Below, one piece after another: positions 35,601 through 48,320 of a stretch of 64,000 nt of DNA (position 1 is its first letter; each line of letters starts with the position of its first letter). The translations under genes were made by a program, and so were the position numbers. Below the pieces are notes generated by a model. That model was not told where the DNA came from. It searched no databases and saw only the letters and a program-made list of their open reading frames with translations. Source of the stretch: Albula goreensis (Eukaryota > Chordata > Actinopteri > Albuliformes > Albulidae); NCBI GenBank assembly GCA_022829145.1, contig CM040747.1, positions 1 to 64,000 of the forward strand. The letters are read 5' to 3'.

Positions 35601-38600
35601 GCGCATACTGTTAGAGTGAAGATTCAGTCACTGTGAGAGTTCTTTTCATTGCAGCGAGCTGTACTGCTCTCACAATGAAGGGAAGTATGAACCTTACACT
35701 GGCTCTGGCCAAGAAGGAAATCTGAAGTGTTGCAAGTCCAGGAATGAGAAATCATTAATACCTGACTTTGTTTTTGAGCCAAACACAAAACTAAGTTTTC
35801 TTAGTCAAACAAGCTTGGAAACTTGGATCTTGCATCTGAATACACTTTTGCAGTTGTTGGATTGTACTGACAGTGAAAACGTTTTCCTTCACTCACTTTA
35901 GGTTTTTTTGGCTTTCTTAACTCATGTACAGCACAGGAGCGAATGAACGTGTTTCATGCGCACCTTAGAAACTCGCAAGTGCCACATCGCGTTTAGAACA
36001 ACATTTCGTTTCATCAGTGAAACAGTCTGTCATCGCTCAGACTGGGAAGTGTACGAAGAAGCAGAAACTGAAAATGTTACCTTTTTTGCAGTGCTTTACA
36101 CACGCATGTACTTTCTTAAGTCTTTCCGAGTTGCGATCCAGCGCATACTGTTAGAGTGAAGATTCAGTCACTGTGAGAGTTCTTTTCATTGCAGCGAGCT
36201 GTACTGCTCTCACTATGAAGGGAATTATGAACCTTACACTGGCACTGGCCAAGAAGGAAATCTGAAGTGTTGCAAGTCCAGGAATGAGAAATCATTAATA
36301 CCTGACTTTGTTTTTGAGCCAAACACAAAACTAAGTTTTCTTAGTCAAACACGCTTGGAAACTTGGATCTTGCATCCGTATACACTTTTGCAGTTGTTGG
36401 AGTGAACTGACAGTGAAAACATTTTCCTTCACTCACTTTAAGTTTTTTGCCTTTCTTAACTCATGTACAGCACAGGAGCGAATGAACGTGTTTCATGCGC
36501 ACCTTAGAAACTCGCAAGTGCCACATCGCATTTAGAACAACATTTCGTTTCATCAGTGAAACAGTTTGTCATCGCTCAGACTGGGAAGTGTACGAAGAAG
36601 CAGAAACTGAAAATGTTATGTTTTTTCGAATGCTTTAAACACGCATGTACTTTCTTAAGTCTTTCCGAGTTGCGATCCAGCGCATACTGTTAGAGTGAAG
36701 ATTCAGTCACTGTGAGAGTTCTTTTCATTGCAGCGAGCTGTACTGCTCTCACAATGAAGGGAAGTATTAACCTTACACTGGCATTGGCCAAGAAGGAAAT
36801 CTGAAGTGTTGCAAGTCCAGGAATGAGAAATCATTAATACCTGACTTTGTTTTTGAGCCAAACACAAAACTAAGTTTTCTTAGTCAAACACGCTTGGAAA
36901 CTTGGATCTTGCATCACTATACACTTTTGCAGTTGTTGGAGTGTACTGACAGTGAAAACATTTTCCTTCACTCACTTTAAGTTTTTGCTTTTCTTAACTC
37001 ATGTACAGCAAAGGAGCGAATGAACGTGTTTCATGCGCACCTTAGAAACTCGCAAGTGCCACATCGCATTTAGAACAACATTTCGTTTCATCGGTGAAAC
37101 AGTTTGTCATCGCTCAGACTGGGAAGTGTACGAAGAAGCAGAAACTGAAAATGTTATCTTTTTTCGAATGCTTTAAACACGCATGTACTTTCTTAAGTCT
37201 TTCCGAGTTGCGATCCAGCGCATACTGTTAGAGTGAAGATTCAGTCACTGTGAGAGTTCTTTTCATTGCAGCGAGCTGTACTGCTCTCACAATGAAGGGA
37301 AGTATTAACCTTACACTGGCATTGGCCAAGAAGGAAATCTGAAGTGTTGCAAGTCCAGGAATGAGAAATCATTAATACCTGACTTTGTTTTTGAGCCAAA
37401 CACAAAACTAAGTTTTCTTAGTCAAACACGCTTGGAAACTTGGATCTTGCATCCCTATACACTTTTGCAGTTGTTGGAGTGTACTGACAGTGAAAACATT
37501 TTCCTTCACTCACTTTAAGTTTTTGCTTTTCTTAACTCATGTACAGCAAAGGTGCGAATGAACGTGTTTCATGCGCACCTTAGAAACTCGCAAGTGCCAC
37601 ATCGCGTTTAAGAACAACATTTCGTTTCATCGGTGAAACAGTTTGTCATCGCTCAGACTGGGAAGTGTACGAAGAAGGAGAAACTGAAAATGTTATCTTT
37701 TTTTGAATGCTTTCCACACGCATGTACTTTCTTAAGTCTTTGCGAGGTGCGATCCAGCGCATACTGTTAGAGTGAAGATTCAGTCACTGTAAGAGTTCTT
37801 TTCATTGCAGCGAGCTGTACTGCTCTCACAATGAAGGAAGTATGAACCTTACACTGGCACTGACCAAGAAGGAAATTTGAAGTGTTGTGCAAGTCCAGGA
37901 ATGAGAAATCATTAATACCTGACTTTGTTTTTGAGCCAAACACAAAACTAAGTTTTCTTAGTCAAACAAGCTTGAAACTTGGATCTTGCATCCGTATACA
38001 CTTTTGCAGTGGTTGGAGTGTACTGACAGTGAAAACGTTTTCCTTCACTCACTTTAAGTTTTTGCCTTTCTTAACTCATGTACAGCACAGGAGCGAATGA
38101 ATGTGTTTCAATCGCATCTTAGAAACTCGCAAGTGCCATATCGCGTTTAGAACAACATTTCGTTTCATCAGTGAAACAGTTTGTCATCGCTCAGACTGGG
38201 AAGTGTACGAAGAAGGAGAAACTGAAAATGTTATTTTTTTCGAATGCTTTCCACACGCATGTACTTTCTTAAGTCTTTGCGAGGTGCGATCCAGCGCATA
38301 CTGTTAGAGTGAAGATTCAGTCACTGTAAGAGTTCTTTTCATTGCAGCGAGCTGTACTGCTCTCACAATGAAGGGAAGTATGAACCTTACACTGGCACTG
38401 ACCAAGAAGGAAATTTGAAGTGTTGTGCAAGTCCAGGAATGAGAAATCATTAATACCTGACTTTGTTTTTGAGCCAAACACAAAACTAAGTTTTCTTAGT
38501 CAAACAAGCTTGGAAACTTGGATCTTGCATCCGTATACACTTTTGCAGTGGTTGGAGTGTACTGACAGTGAAAACGTTTTCCTTCACTCACTTTAAGTTT

Positions 38601-39156
38601 TTTGCCTTTCTTAACTCATGTACAGCACAGGAGCGAATGAATGTGTTTCAATCGCATCTTAGAAACTCGCAAGTGCCATATCGCGTTTAGAACAACATTT
38701 CGTTTCATCGGTGTAATGTTTGTCATCGCACAGACTGGAAAGTGTACGAAGAAGCAGAAACTGAAAATGTTGACTTTTGTTGAATGCTTTACACACGCAT
38801 GTACTTTCTTAAGTCTTTGCGAGGTGCGATCCAGCGCATACTGTTAGAGTGAAGATTCAGTCACTGTAAGAGTTCTTTTCATTGCAGCGAGCTGTACTGC
38901 TCTCACAATGAAGGGAAGTATGAACCTTACACTGGCTCTGGCTAAGAAGGAAATCTGAAGTGTTGCAAGTCCAGGAATGAGAAATCATTAATACCTGACT
39001 TTGTTTTTGAGCCAAACACAAAACTAAGTTTTCTTAGTCAAACAAGCTTGGAAATTTGGATCTTGCATCTGAATACACTTTTGCAGTTGTTGGAGTGTAC
39101 TGACAGTGAAAACGTTTTCCTTCACTCACTTTAGGTTTTTTGCCTTTCTTATCTCA
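32692..39156 (+). repeat. 12-monomer higher-order block, copy 2 (6,465 bp)
   Basis: Anchors are 32805, 33345, 33884, 34419, 34960, 35498, 36038, 36577, 37115, 37654, 38192 and 38731. The span differs from copy 1 by only 4 bp over 12 monomers. The core 34,846-39,156 tracks 18,722-23,027 monomer by monomer. The first two monomers (32,805 and 33,345) are closer to 23,141 and 23,680 than to 16,680 and 17,218, since they share CTTAGTTAAAC, GTGACAACG and GAGTTATTTTC. The third shares CAAAGAAGC with 30,660. The left edge of the duplication is therefore mosaic, as expected from repeated exchange or gene conversion. Confidence 0.9.
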
Positions 39157-40768
39157 TGTACAGCACAGCAGCGAATGAACGTGTTTCATGCGCACCTTAG
39201 AAACTCGCAAGTGCCATATCGCGTTTAGAACAACATTTCGTTTCATCAGTGAAACAGTTTGTCATCGCTCAGACTGGGAAGTGTACGAAGAAGCAGAAAC
39301 TGAAAATGTTACCTTTTTTGCAGTGCTTTACACACGCATGTACTTTCTTAAGTCTTTCCGAGTTGCGATCCAGCGCATACTGTTAGAGTGAAGATTCAGT
39401 CACCGTGAGAGTTCTTTTCATTGCAGCGAGCTGTACTGCTCTCACAATGAAGGGAAGTATGAACCTTACACTGGCACTGGCCAAGAAGGAAATCTGAAGT
39501 GTTGCAAGTCCAGGAATGAGAAATCATTAATACCTGACTTTGTTTTTGAGCCAAACACAAAACTAAGTTTTCTTAGTCAAACAAGCTTGGAAACTTGGAT
39601 CTTGCATCTGAATACACTTTTGCAGTTGTTGGAGTGTACTGACAGTGAAAACGTTTTCCTTCACTCACTTTAAGTTATTTGGCTTTCTTATCTCATGTAC
39701 AGCACAGGAGCGAATGAACGTGTTTCATGCGCACCTTAGAAACTCGCAAGTGCCACATCGCTTTTAGAACATTTCGTTTCATCGGTGAAACAGTTTGTCA
39801 TCGCACAGACTGGGAAGTGTACGAAGAAGCAGAAACTGAAAATGTTGACTTTTGTCGAATGCTTTACACACGCATGTATTTTCTTAAGTCTTTGCGAGGT
39901 GCGATCTAGCGCATACTGTTAGAGTGAAGATTCAGTCACTGTGAGAGTTCTTTTCATTGCAGCGAGCTGTACTGCTCTCACAATGAAGGGAAGTATGAAC
40001 CTTACACTGGCTCTGGGCAAGAAGGAAATCTGAAGTGTTGCAAGTCCAGGAATGAGAAATCATTAATACCTGACTTTGTTTTTGAGCCAAACACAAAACT
40101 AAGTTTTCTTAGTCAAACAAGCTTGGAAACTTGGATCTTGCATCTGAATACACTTTTGCAGTTGTTGGAGTGTACTGACAGTGAAAACGTTTTCCTTCAC
40201 TCACTTTAAGTTTTTTGCCTTTCTTAACTCATGTACAGCACAGGAGCGAATGAACGTGTTTCATGCGCACCTTAGAAACTCGCAAGTGCCACATCGCGTT
40301 TAGAACAACATTTCGTTTCATCAGTGAAACAGTTTGTCATCGCTCAGACTGGGAAGTGTACGAAGAAGCAGAAACTGAAAATGTTATCTTTTTTCGAAAG
40401 CTTAAACACGCATGTACTTTCTTAAGTCTTTCCGAGTTGCGATCCAGCGCATACTGTTAGAATGAAGATTCAGTCACTGTGAGAGTTCTTTTCATTGCAG
40501 CGAGCTGTACTGCTCTCACAATGAAGGGAATTATGAACCTTACACTGGCACTGGCCAAGAAGGAAATCTGAAGTGTTGCAAGTCCAGGAATGAGAAATCA
40601 TTAATACCTGACTTTGTTTTTGAGCCAAACACAAAACTAAGTTTTCTTAGTCAAACACGCTTGGAAACTTGGATCTTGCATCCGTATACACTTTTGCAGT
40701 TGTTGGAGTGTACTGACAGTGAAAACGTTTTCCTTCACTCACTTTAAGTTTTTGCCTTTCTTAACTCA

Positions 40769-41313
40769 TGTACAGCACAGGAGCGAATGAACGTGTTTCA
40801 AAGCGCACCTTAGAAACTTCGCAAGTGCCACATCGCATTTAGAACAACATTTCGTTTCATCAGTGAAACAGTTTGTCATCGCTCAGACTGGGAAGTGTAC
40901 GAAGAAGCAGAAACTGAAAATGTTATGTTTTTTTTGAATGCTTTAAACACGCATGTACTTTCTTAAGTCTTTCTTCCGAGTTGCGATACAGCGCATACTG
41001 TTAGAGTGAAGATTCAGTCACTGTGAGAGTTCTTTTCATTGCAGCGAGCTGTACTGCTCTCACAATGAATGGAAGTATTAACCTTACATTGGCATTGGCC
41101 AAGAAGGAAATCTGAAGTGTTGCAAGTCCAGGAATGAGAAATCATTAATACCTGACTTTGTTTTTGAGCCAAACACAAAACTAAGTTTTCTTAGTTAAAC
41201 AAGCTTGGAAACTTGGATCTTGCATCTGAATACACTTTTGCAGTTGTTGGAGTGTACTGACAGTGACAACGTTTTCCTTCACTCACTTTAGGTTTTTTGC
41301 CTTTCTTATCTCA
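40769..41313 (+). repeat. Hybrid monomer (545 bp)
   Basis: The 5' half has the CGCATTTAGAAC and ATGTTTTTT...CTTTAAACACG features of the 35,498 type. The 3' half has GATACAG, AATGGAAGTATTAAC, CTTAGTTAAAC and GTGACAACG of the 32,805 type. A short insertion gives AGTCTTTCTTCCGAG, and the T-run after the anchor is lengthened. The change of type falls between the T-run and GATACAG, so this copy looks like the product of an exchange inside the monomer. Confidence 0.75.
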
Positions 41314-43996
41314 TGTACAGCACAGCAGCGAATGAACGTGTTCCAAAGCGCATCTTAGAAACTCGCAAGTGCCATATCGCGTTTAGAACAACATTTCGTT
41401 TCATCGGTGTAATGTTTGTCATCGCACAGACTGGGAAGTGTACGAAGAAGCAGAAACTGAAAATGTTGACTTTTGTTGAATGCTTTACACACGCATGTAT
41501 TTTCTTAAGTCTTTGCGAGGTGCGATCTAGCGCATACTGTTAGAGTGAAGATTCAGTCACTGTGAGAGTTCTTTTCATTGCAGCGAGCTGTACTGCTCTC
41601 ACAATGAAGGGAAGTATGAACCTTACACTGGCTCTGGCCAAGAAGGAAATCTGAAGTGTTGCAAGTCCAGGAATGAGAAATCATTAATACCTGACTTTGT
41701 TTTTGAGCCAAACACAAAACTAAGTTTTCTTAGTCAAACAAGCTTGAAACTTGGATCTTGCATCTGAATACACTTTTTGCAGTTGTTGGAGTGTACTGAC
41801 AGTGAAAACGTTTTCCTTCACTCACTTTAAGTTTTTTTGGCTTTCTTATCTCATGTACAGCACAGGAGCGAATGAACGTTTTCATGCGCACCTTAGAAAC
41901 TCGCAAGTGCCACATCGCGTTTAGAACATTTCGTTTCATCGGTGAAACAGTTTGTCATCGCACAGACTGGGAAGTGTACGAAGAAGCAGAAACTGAAAAT
42001 GTTGACTTTTGTCAATGCTTTACACACACATGTATTTTCTTAAGTCTTTGCGAGGTGCGATCTAGCGCATACTGTTAGAGTGAAGATTCAGTCACTGTGA
42101 GTTCTTTTCATTGCAGCGAGCTGTACTGCTCTCACAATGAAGGGAAGTATGAACCTTACACTGGCTCTGGCCAAGAAGGAAATCTGAAGTGTTGCAAGTC
42201 CAGGAATGAGAAATCATTAATACCTGACTTTGTTTTTGAGCCAAACACAAAACTAAGTTTTCTTAGTCAAACAAGCTTGGAAACTTGGATCTTGCATCTG
42301 AATACACTTTTGCAGTTGTTGGAGTGTACTGACAGTGAAAACGTTTTCCTTCACTCACTTTAAGTTTTTGCCTTTCTTAACTCATGTACAGCACAGGAGC
42401 GAATGAAAGTGTTTCATGCGCACCTTAGAAACTTCGCAAGTGCCACATCGCGTTTAGAACAACATTTCGTTTCATCAGTGAAACAGTTTGTCATCGCTCA
42501 GACTGGGAAGTGTACGAAGAAGCAGAAACTGAAAATGTTATCTTTTTTGAAAGCTTAAACACGCATGTACTTTCTTAAGTCTTTCCGAGTTGCGATCCAG
42601 CGCATACTGTTAGAATGAAGATTCAGTCACTGTGAGAGTTCTTTTCATTGCAGCGAGCTGTACTGCTCTCACAATGAAGGGAATTATGAACCTTACACTG
42701 GCACTGGCCAAGAAGGAAATCTGAAGTGTTGCAAGTCCAGGAATGAGAAATCATTAATACCTGACTTTGTTTTTGAGCCAAACACAAAACTAAGTTTTCT
42801 TAGTCAAACACGCTTGGAAACTTGGATCTTGCATCCGTATACACTTTTGCAGTTGTTGGAGTGTACTGACAGTGAAAACGTTTTCCTTCACTCACTTTAA
42901 GTTTTTTGCCTTTCTTAACTCATGTACAGCACAGGAGCGAATGAACGTGTTTCATGCGCACCTTAGAAACTCGCAAGTGCCACATCGCGTTTAGAACATT
43001 TCGTTTCATCAGTGAAACAGTTTGTCATCGCTCAGACTGGGAAGTGTACGAAGAAGCAGAAACTGAAAATGTTATGTTTTTTCGAATGCTTTAAACACGC
43101 ATGTACTTTCTTAAGTCTTTCCGAGTTGCGATACAGCGCATACTGTTAGAGTGAAGATTCAGTCACTGTGAGAGTTCTTTTCATTGCAGCGAGCTGTACT
43201 GCTCTCACAATGAAGGGAAGTATGAACCTTACACTGGCTCTGGCCAAGAAGGAAATCTGAAGTGTTGCAAGTCCAGGAATGAGAAATCATTAATACCTGA
43301 CTTTGTTTTTGAGCCAAACACAAAACTAAGTTTTCTTAGTCAAACAAGCTTGGAAACTTGGATCTTGCATCTGAATACACTTTTGCAGTTGTTGGAGTGT
43401 ACTGACAGTGAAAACGTTTTCCTTCACTCACTTTAAGTTTTTTGCCTTTCTTAACTCATGTACAGCACAGGAGCGAATGAAAGTGTTTCATGCGCACCTT
43501 AGAAACTCGCAAGTGCCACATCGCGTTTAGAACAACATTTCGTTTCATCAGTGAAACAGTTTGTCATCGCTCAGACTGGGAAGTGTACGAAGAAGCAGAA
43601 ACTGAAAATGTTGACTTTTGTCGAATGCTTTACACACGCATGTATTTTCTTAAGTCTTTGCGAGGTGCGATCTAGCGCATACTGTTAGAGTGAAGATTCA
43701 GTCACTGTGAGAGTTCTTTTCATTGCAGCGAGCTGTACTGCTCTCACAATGAAGGGAAGTATGAACCTTACACTGGCTCTGGCCAAGAAGGAAATCTGAA
43801 GTGTTGCAAGTCCAGGAATGAGAAATCATTAATACCTGACTTTGTTTTTGAGCCAAACACAAAACTAAGTTTTCTTAGTCAAACAAGCTTGGAAACTTGG
43901 ATCTTGCATCTGAATACACTTTTGCAGTTGTTGGAGTGTACTGACAGTGAAAACGTTTTCCTTCACTCACTTTAAGTTTTTGCCTTTCTTATCTCA

Positions 43997-44519
43997 TGTA
44001 CAGCACAGGAGCGAATGAACGTGTTTCATGCGCACCTTAGAAACTTCGCAAGTGCCACATCGCGTTTAGAACATTTCGTTTCATCGGTGAAACAGTTTGT
44101 CATCGCACAGACTGGGAAGTGTACGAAGAAGCAGAAACTGAAAATGTTGACTTTTGTCGAATGCTTTACACACGCATGTATTTTCTTAAGTCTTTGCGAG
44201 GTGCGATCTACCTACTGTTAGAGTGAAGATTCAGTCACTGTGAGCTTTTCATTGCAGCGAGCTGTACTGCTCTCACAATGAAGGGAAGTATGAACCTGGC
44301 TCTGGCCAAGAAGGAAATCTGAAGTGTTGCAAGTCCAGGAATGAGAAATCATTAATACCTGACTTTGTTTTTGAGCCAAACACAAAACTAAGTTTTCTTA
44401 GTCAAACAAGCTTGGAAACTTGGATCTTGCATCTGAATACACTTTTGCAGTTGTTGGAGTGTACTGACAGTGAAAACGTTTTCCTTCACTCACTTTAAGT
44501 TTTTGCCTTTCTTAACTCA
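43997..44519 (+). repeat. Short monomer with three clustered small deletions (523 bp)
   Basis: This copy has lost bases at three nearby places: GATCTACCTACTG in place of GATCTAGCGCATACTG, CTGTGAGCTTTTC in place of CTGTGAGAGTTCTTTTC, and TATGAACCTGGCTCTGG, which lacks TTACAC. All lie within about 90 bp (44,209-44,297) around the large hairpin. The two hairpin-proximal changes damage the outer stem and the competing GTGAGAG stem. The next anchor is only 525 bp downstream. Confidence 0.85.
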
Positions 44520-47500
44520 TGTACAGCACAGGAGCGAATGAACGTGTTTCATGCGCACCTTAGAAACTCATAAGTGCCACATCGCGTTTAGAACAACATT
44601 TCGTTTCATCAGTGAAACAGTTTGTCATCGCTCAGACTGGGAAGTGTACGAAGAAGCAGAAACTGAAAATGTTATCTTTTTTCGAAAGCTTAAACACGCA
44701 TGTACTTTCTTAAGTCTTTCCGAGTTGCGATCCAGCGCATACTGTTAGAATGAAGATTCAGTCACTGTGAGAGTTCTTTTCATTGCAGCGAGCTGTACTG
44801 CTCTCACAATGAAGGGAATTATGAACCTTACACTGGCACTGGCCAAGAAGGAAATCTGAAGTGTTGCAAGTCCAGGAATGAGAAATCATTAATACCTGAC
44901 TTTGTTTTTGAGCCAAACACAAAACTAAGTTTTCTTAGTCAAACAAGCTTGGAAACTTGGATCTTGCATCTGAATACACTTTTACAGTTGTTGGAGTGTA
45001 CTGACAGTGAAAACGTTTTCCTTCACTCACTTTAAGTTTTTGCCTTTCTTAACTCATGTACAGCACAGGAGCGAATGAAAGTGTTTCATGCGCACCTTAG
45101 AAACTTCGCAAGTGCCACATCGCGTTTAGAACAACATTTCGTTTCATCAGTGAAACAGTTTGTCATCGCTCAGACTGGGAAGTGTACGAAGAAGCAGAAA
45201 CTGAAAATGTTATCTTTTTTCGAAAGCTTAAACACGCATGTACTTTCTTAAGTCTTTCCGAGTTGCGATCCAGCGCATACTGTTAGAATGAAGATTCAGT
45301 CACTGTGAGAGTTCTTTTCATTGCAGCGAGCTGTACTGCTCTCACAATGAAGGGAATTATGAACCTTACACTGGCACTGGCCAAGAAGGAAATCTGAAGT
45401 GTTGCAAGTCCAGGAATGAGAAATCATTAATACCTGACTTTGTTTTTGAGCCAAACACAAAACTAAGTTTTCTTAGTCAAACACGCTTGGAAACTTGGAT
45501 CTTGCATCCGTATACACTTTTGCAGTTGTTGGAGTGTACTGACAGTGAAAACGTTTTCCTTCACTCACTTTAAGTTTTTTGCCTTTCTTAACTCATGTAC
45601 AGCACAGGAGCGAATGAAAGTGTTTCATGCGCACCTTAGAAACTCGCAAGTGCCACATCGCGTTTAGAACAACATTTCGTTTCATCAGTGAAACAGTTTG
45701 TCATCGCTCAGACTGGGAAGTGTACGAAGAAGCAGAAAAACTGAAAATGTTACCTTTTTGCAGTGCTTTACACACGCATGTACTTTCTTAAGTCTTTCCG
45801 AGTTGCGATCCAGCGCATACTGTTAGAGTGAAGATTCAGTCACCGTGAGAGTTCTTTTCATTGCAGCGAGCTGTACTGCTCTCACAATGAAGGAAGTATG
45901 AACCTTACACTGGCACTGGCCAAGAAGGAAATCTGAAGTGTTGCAAGTCCAGGAATGAGAAATCATTAATACCTGACTTTGTTTTTGAGCCAAACACAAA
46001 ACTAAGTTTTCTTTGTCAAACACGCTTGGAAACTTGGATCTTGCATCTGAATACACTTTTGCAGTTGTTGGAGTGTACTGACAGTGAAAACGTTTTCCTT
46101 CACTCACTTTAAGTTTTTTTGGCTTTCTTATCTCATGTACAGCACAGGAGCGAATGAACGTGTTTCATGCGCACCTTAGAAACTCGCAAGTGCCACATCG
46201 CGTTTAAAACATTTCGTTTCATCGGTGAAACAGTTTGTCATCGCACAGACTGGGAAGTGTACGAAGAAGCAGAAACTGAAAATGTTGACTTTGTCGAATG
46301 CTTTACACACGCATGTATTTTCTTAAGTCTTTGCGAGGTGCGATCTAGCGCATACTGTTAGAGTGAAGATTCAGTCACTGTGAGAGTTCTTTTCATTGCA
46401 GCGAGCTGTACTGCTCTCACAATGAAGGGAAGTATGAACCTTACACTGGCTCTGGCCAAGAAGGAAATCTGAAGTGTTGCAAGTCCAGGAATGAGAAATC
46501 ATTAATACCTGACTTTGTTTTTGAGCCAAACACAAAACTAAGTTTTCTTAGTCAAACAAGCTTGGAAACTTGGATCTTGCATCTGAATACACTTTTGCAG
46601 TTGTTGGAGTGTACTGACAGTGAAAACGTTTTCCTTCACTCACTTTAAGTTTTTGCCTTTCTTAACTCATGTACAGCACAGGAGCGAATGAAAGTGTTTC
46701 ATGCGCACCTTAGAAACTCGCAAGTGCCACATCGCGTTTAGAACATTTCGTTTCATCAGTGAAACAGTTTGTCATCGCTCAGACTGGGAAGTGTACGAAG
46801 AAGCAGAAACTGAAAATGTTATCTTTTTTTCGAAAGCTTAAACACGCATGTACTTTCTTAAGTCTTTCCGAGTTGCGATCCAGCGCATACTGTTAGAATG
46901 AAGATTCAGTCACTGTGAGAGTTCTTTTCATTGCAGCGAGCTGTACTGCTCTCACAATGAAGGGAATTATGAACCTTACACTGGCACTGGCCAAGAAGGA
47001 AATCTGAAGTGTTGCAAGTCCAGGAATGAGAAATCATTAATACCTGACTTTGTTTTTGAGCCAAACACAAAACTAAGTTTTCTTAGTCAAACACGCTTGG
47101 AAACTTGGATCTTGCATCCGTATACACTTTTGCAGTTGTTGGAGTGTACTGACAGTGAAAACGTTTTCCTTCACTCACTTTAAGTTTTTTGCCTTTCTTA
47201 ACTCATGTACAGCACAGGAGCGAATGAATGTGTATCATGCGCACCTTAGAAACTCGCAAGTGCCACATCGCATTTAGAACAACATTTCGTTTCATCAGTG
47301 AAACAGTTTGTCATCGCTCAGACTGGGAAGTGTACGAAGAAGCAGAAACTGAAAATGTTACCTTTTTTGCAGTGCTTTACACACGCATGTACTTTCTTAA
47401 GTCTTTCCGAGTTGCGATCCAGCGCATACTGTTAGAGTGAAGATTCAGTCACCGTGAGAGTTCTTTTCATTGCAGCTAGCTGTACTGCTCTCACAATGAA

Positions 47501-47744
47501 GGGAAGTATGAACCTTACACTGGCACTGGCCAAGAAGGAAATCTGAAGTGTTGCAAGTCCAGGAATGAGAAATCATTAATACCTGACTTTGTTTTTGAGC
47601 CAAACACAAAACTAAGTTTTCTTTGTCAAACAAGCTTGGAAACTTGGATCTTGCATCTGAATACACTTTTGCAGTTGTTGGAGTGTACTGACAGTGAAAA
47701 CGTTTTCCTTCACTCACTTTAAGTTTTTTGGCTTTCTTATCTCA

Positions 47745-48320
47745 TGTACAGCACAGCAGCGAATGAACGTGTTTCATGCGCACCTTAGAAACTCGCAAGT
47801 GCCACATCGCGTTTAAAACATTTCGTTTCATCGGTGAATCAGTTTGTCATCGCACAGACTGGGAAGTGTACGAAGAAGCAGAAACTGAAAATGTTGACTT
47901 TTGTCGAATGCTTTACACACGCATGTATTTTCTTAAGTCTTTGCGAGGTGCGATCTAGCGCATACTGTTAGAGTGAAGATTCAGTCACTGTGAGAGTTCT
48001 CATTCATGTACTAATGAGAAATCATTAATACCTGACTTTGTTTTTGAGCCAAACACAAAACTAAGTTTTCTTAGTCAAACAAGCTTGGAAACTTGGATCT
48101 TGCATCTGAATACACTTTTGTATTCTCATTCATGTATTAATGAGAAATCATTAATACCTGACTTTGTTTTTGAGCCAAACACAAAACTAAGTTTTCTTAG
48201 TCAAACAAGCTTGGAAACTTGGATCTTGCATCTGAATACACTTTTGCAGTTGTTGGAGTGTACTGACAGTGACAACGTTTTCCTTCACTCACTTTAGGTT
48301 TTTTTGGCTTTCTTATCTCA
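47745..48320 (+). repeat. Rearranged monomer: ~99 bp replaced, 126 bp duplicated
   Basis: The monomer is normal to GAGAGTTCT (48,000). There the usual segment through the large hairpin and TGGCCA site is missing, replaced by CATTCATGTACT before AATGAGAAATC. After 48,120 the sequence steps back and repeats about 126 bp, from TTCTCATT at 47,997 to TTCTCATT at 48,123, then finishes normally. Each copy starts with a new 8-bp inverted repeat, TTCTCATT/AATGAGAA, with an 8-nt loop (CATGTACT, then CATGTATT). Length is 576 bp. The HindIII site and the ACTAAG stem-loop are present twice. It is the only copy of this form in the window. Confidence 0.9.
47997..48146 (+). repeat. 126-bp direct duplication with inverted-repeat edges
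   Basis: Inverted repeats lie at 47,997-48,004 with 48,013-48,020, and at 48,123-48,130 with 48,139-48,146. The two direct copies differ at a C/T in the loop. CTCATTC is the reverse complement of GAATGAG, which occurs in the normal monomer next to AATGAGAAATC. That fits a fold-back or template-switch event. Alternatively, TGTACT is the loop of the normal large hairpin, so the structure could be a collapsed hairpin. Confidence 0.8.

Larger units (their letters stand above)
39157..47744 (+). repeat. Zone 9: 16 shuffled monomers with private variant
   Basis: Anchors are 39270, 39806, 40345, 40884, 41427, 41963, 42499, 43033, 43572, 44108, 44633, 45171, 45709, 46246, 46780 and 47319. The start continues the C-D order (39,270 with CACCGTG and TTTAAGTTATTTGGC; 39,806 with CTCTGGGCAAG). 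A private change of GAATGAACGTG to GAATGAAAGTG marks five copies between 42,400 and 46,700, showing local spread. Copies at 40,345, 42,499, 44,633, 45,171 and 46,780 share GAAAGCTTAAAC and GGGAATTATG. Copies at 45,709 and 47,319 share CTTTGTCAAAC. No gene is present. Confidence 0.85.
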
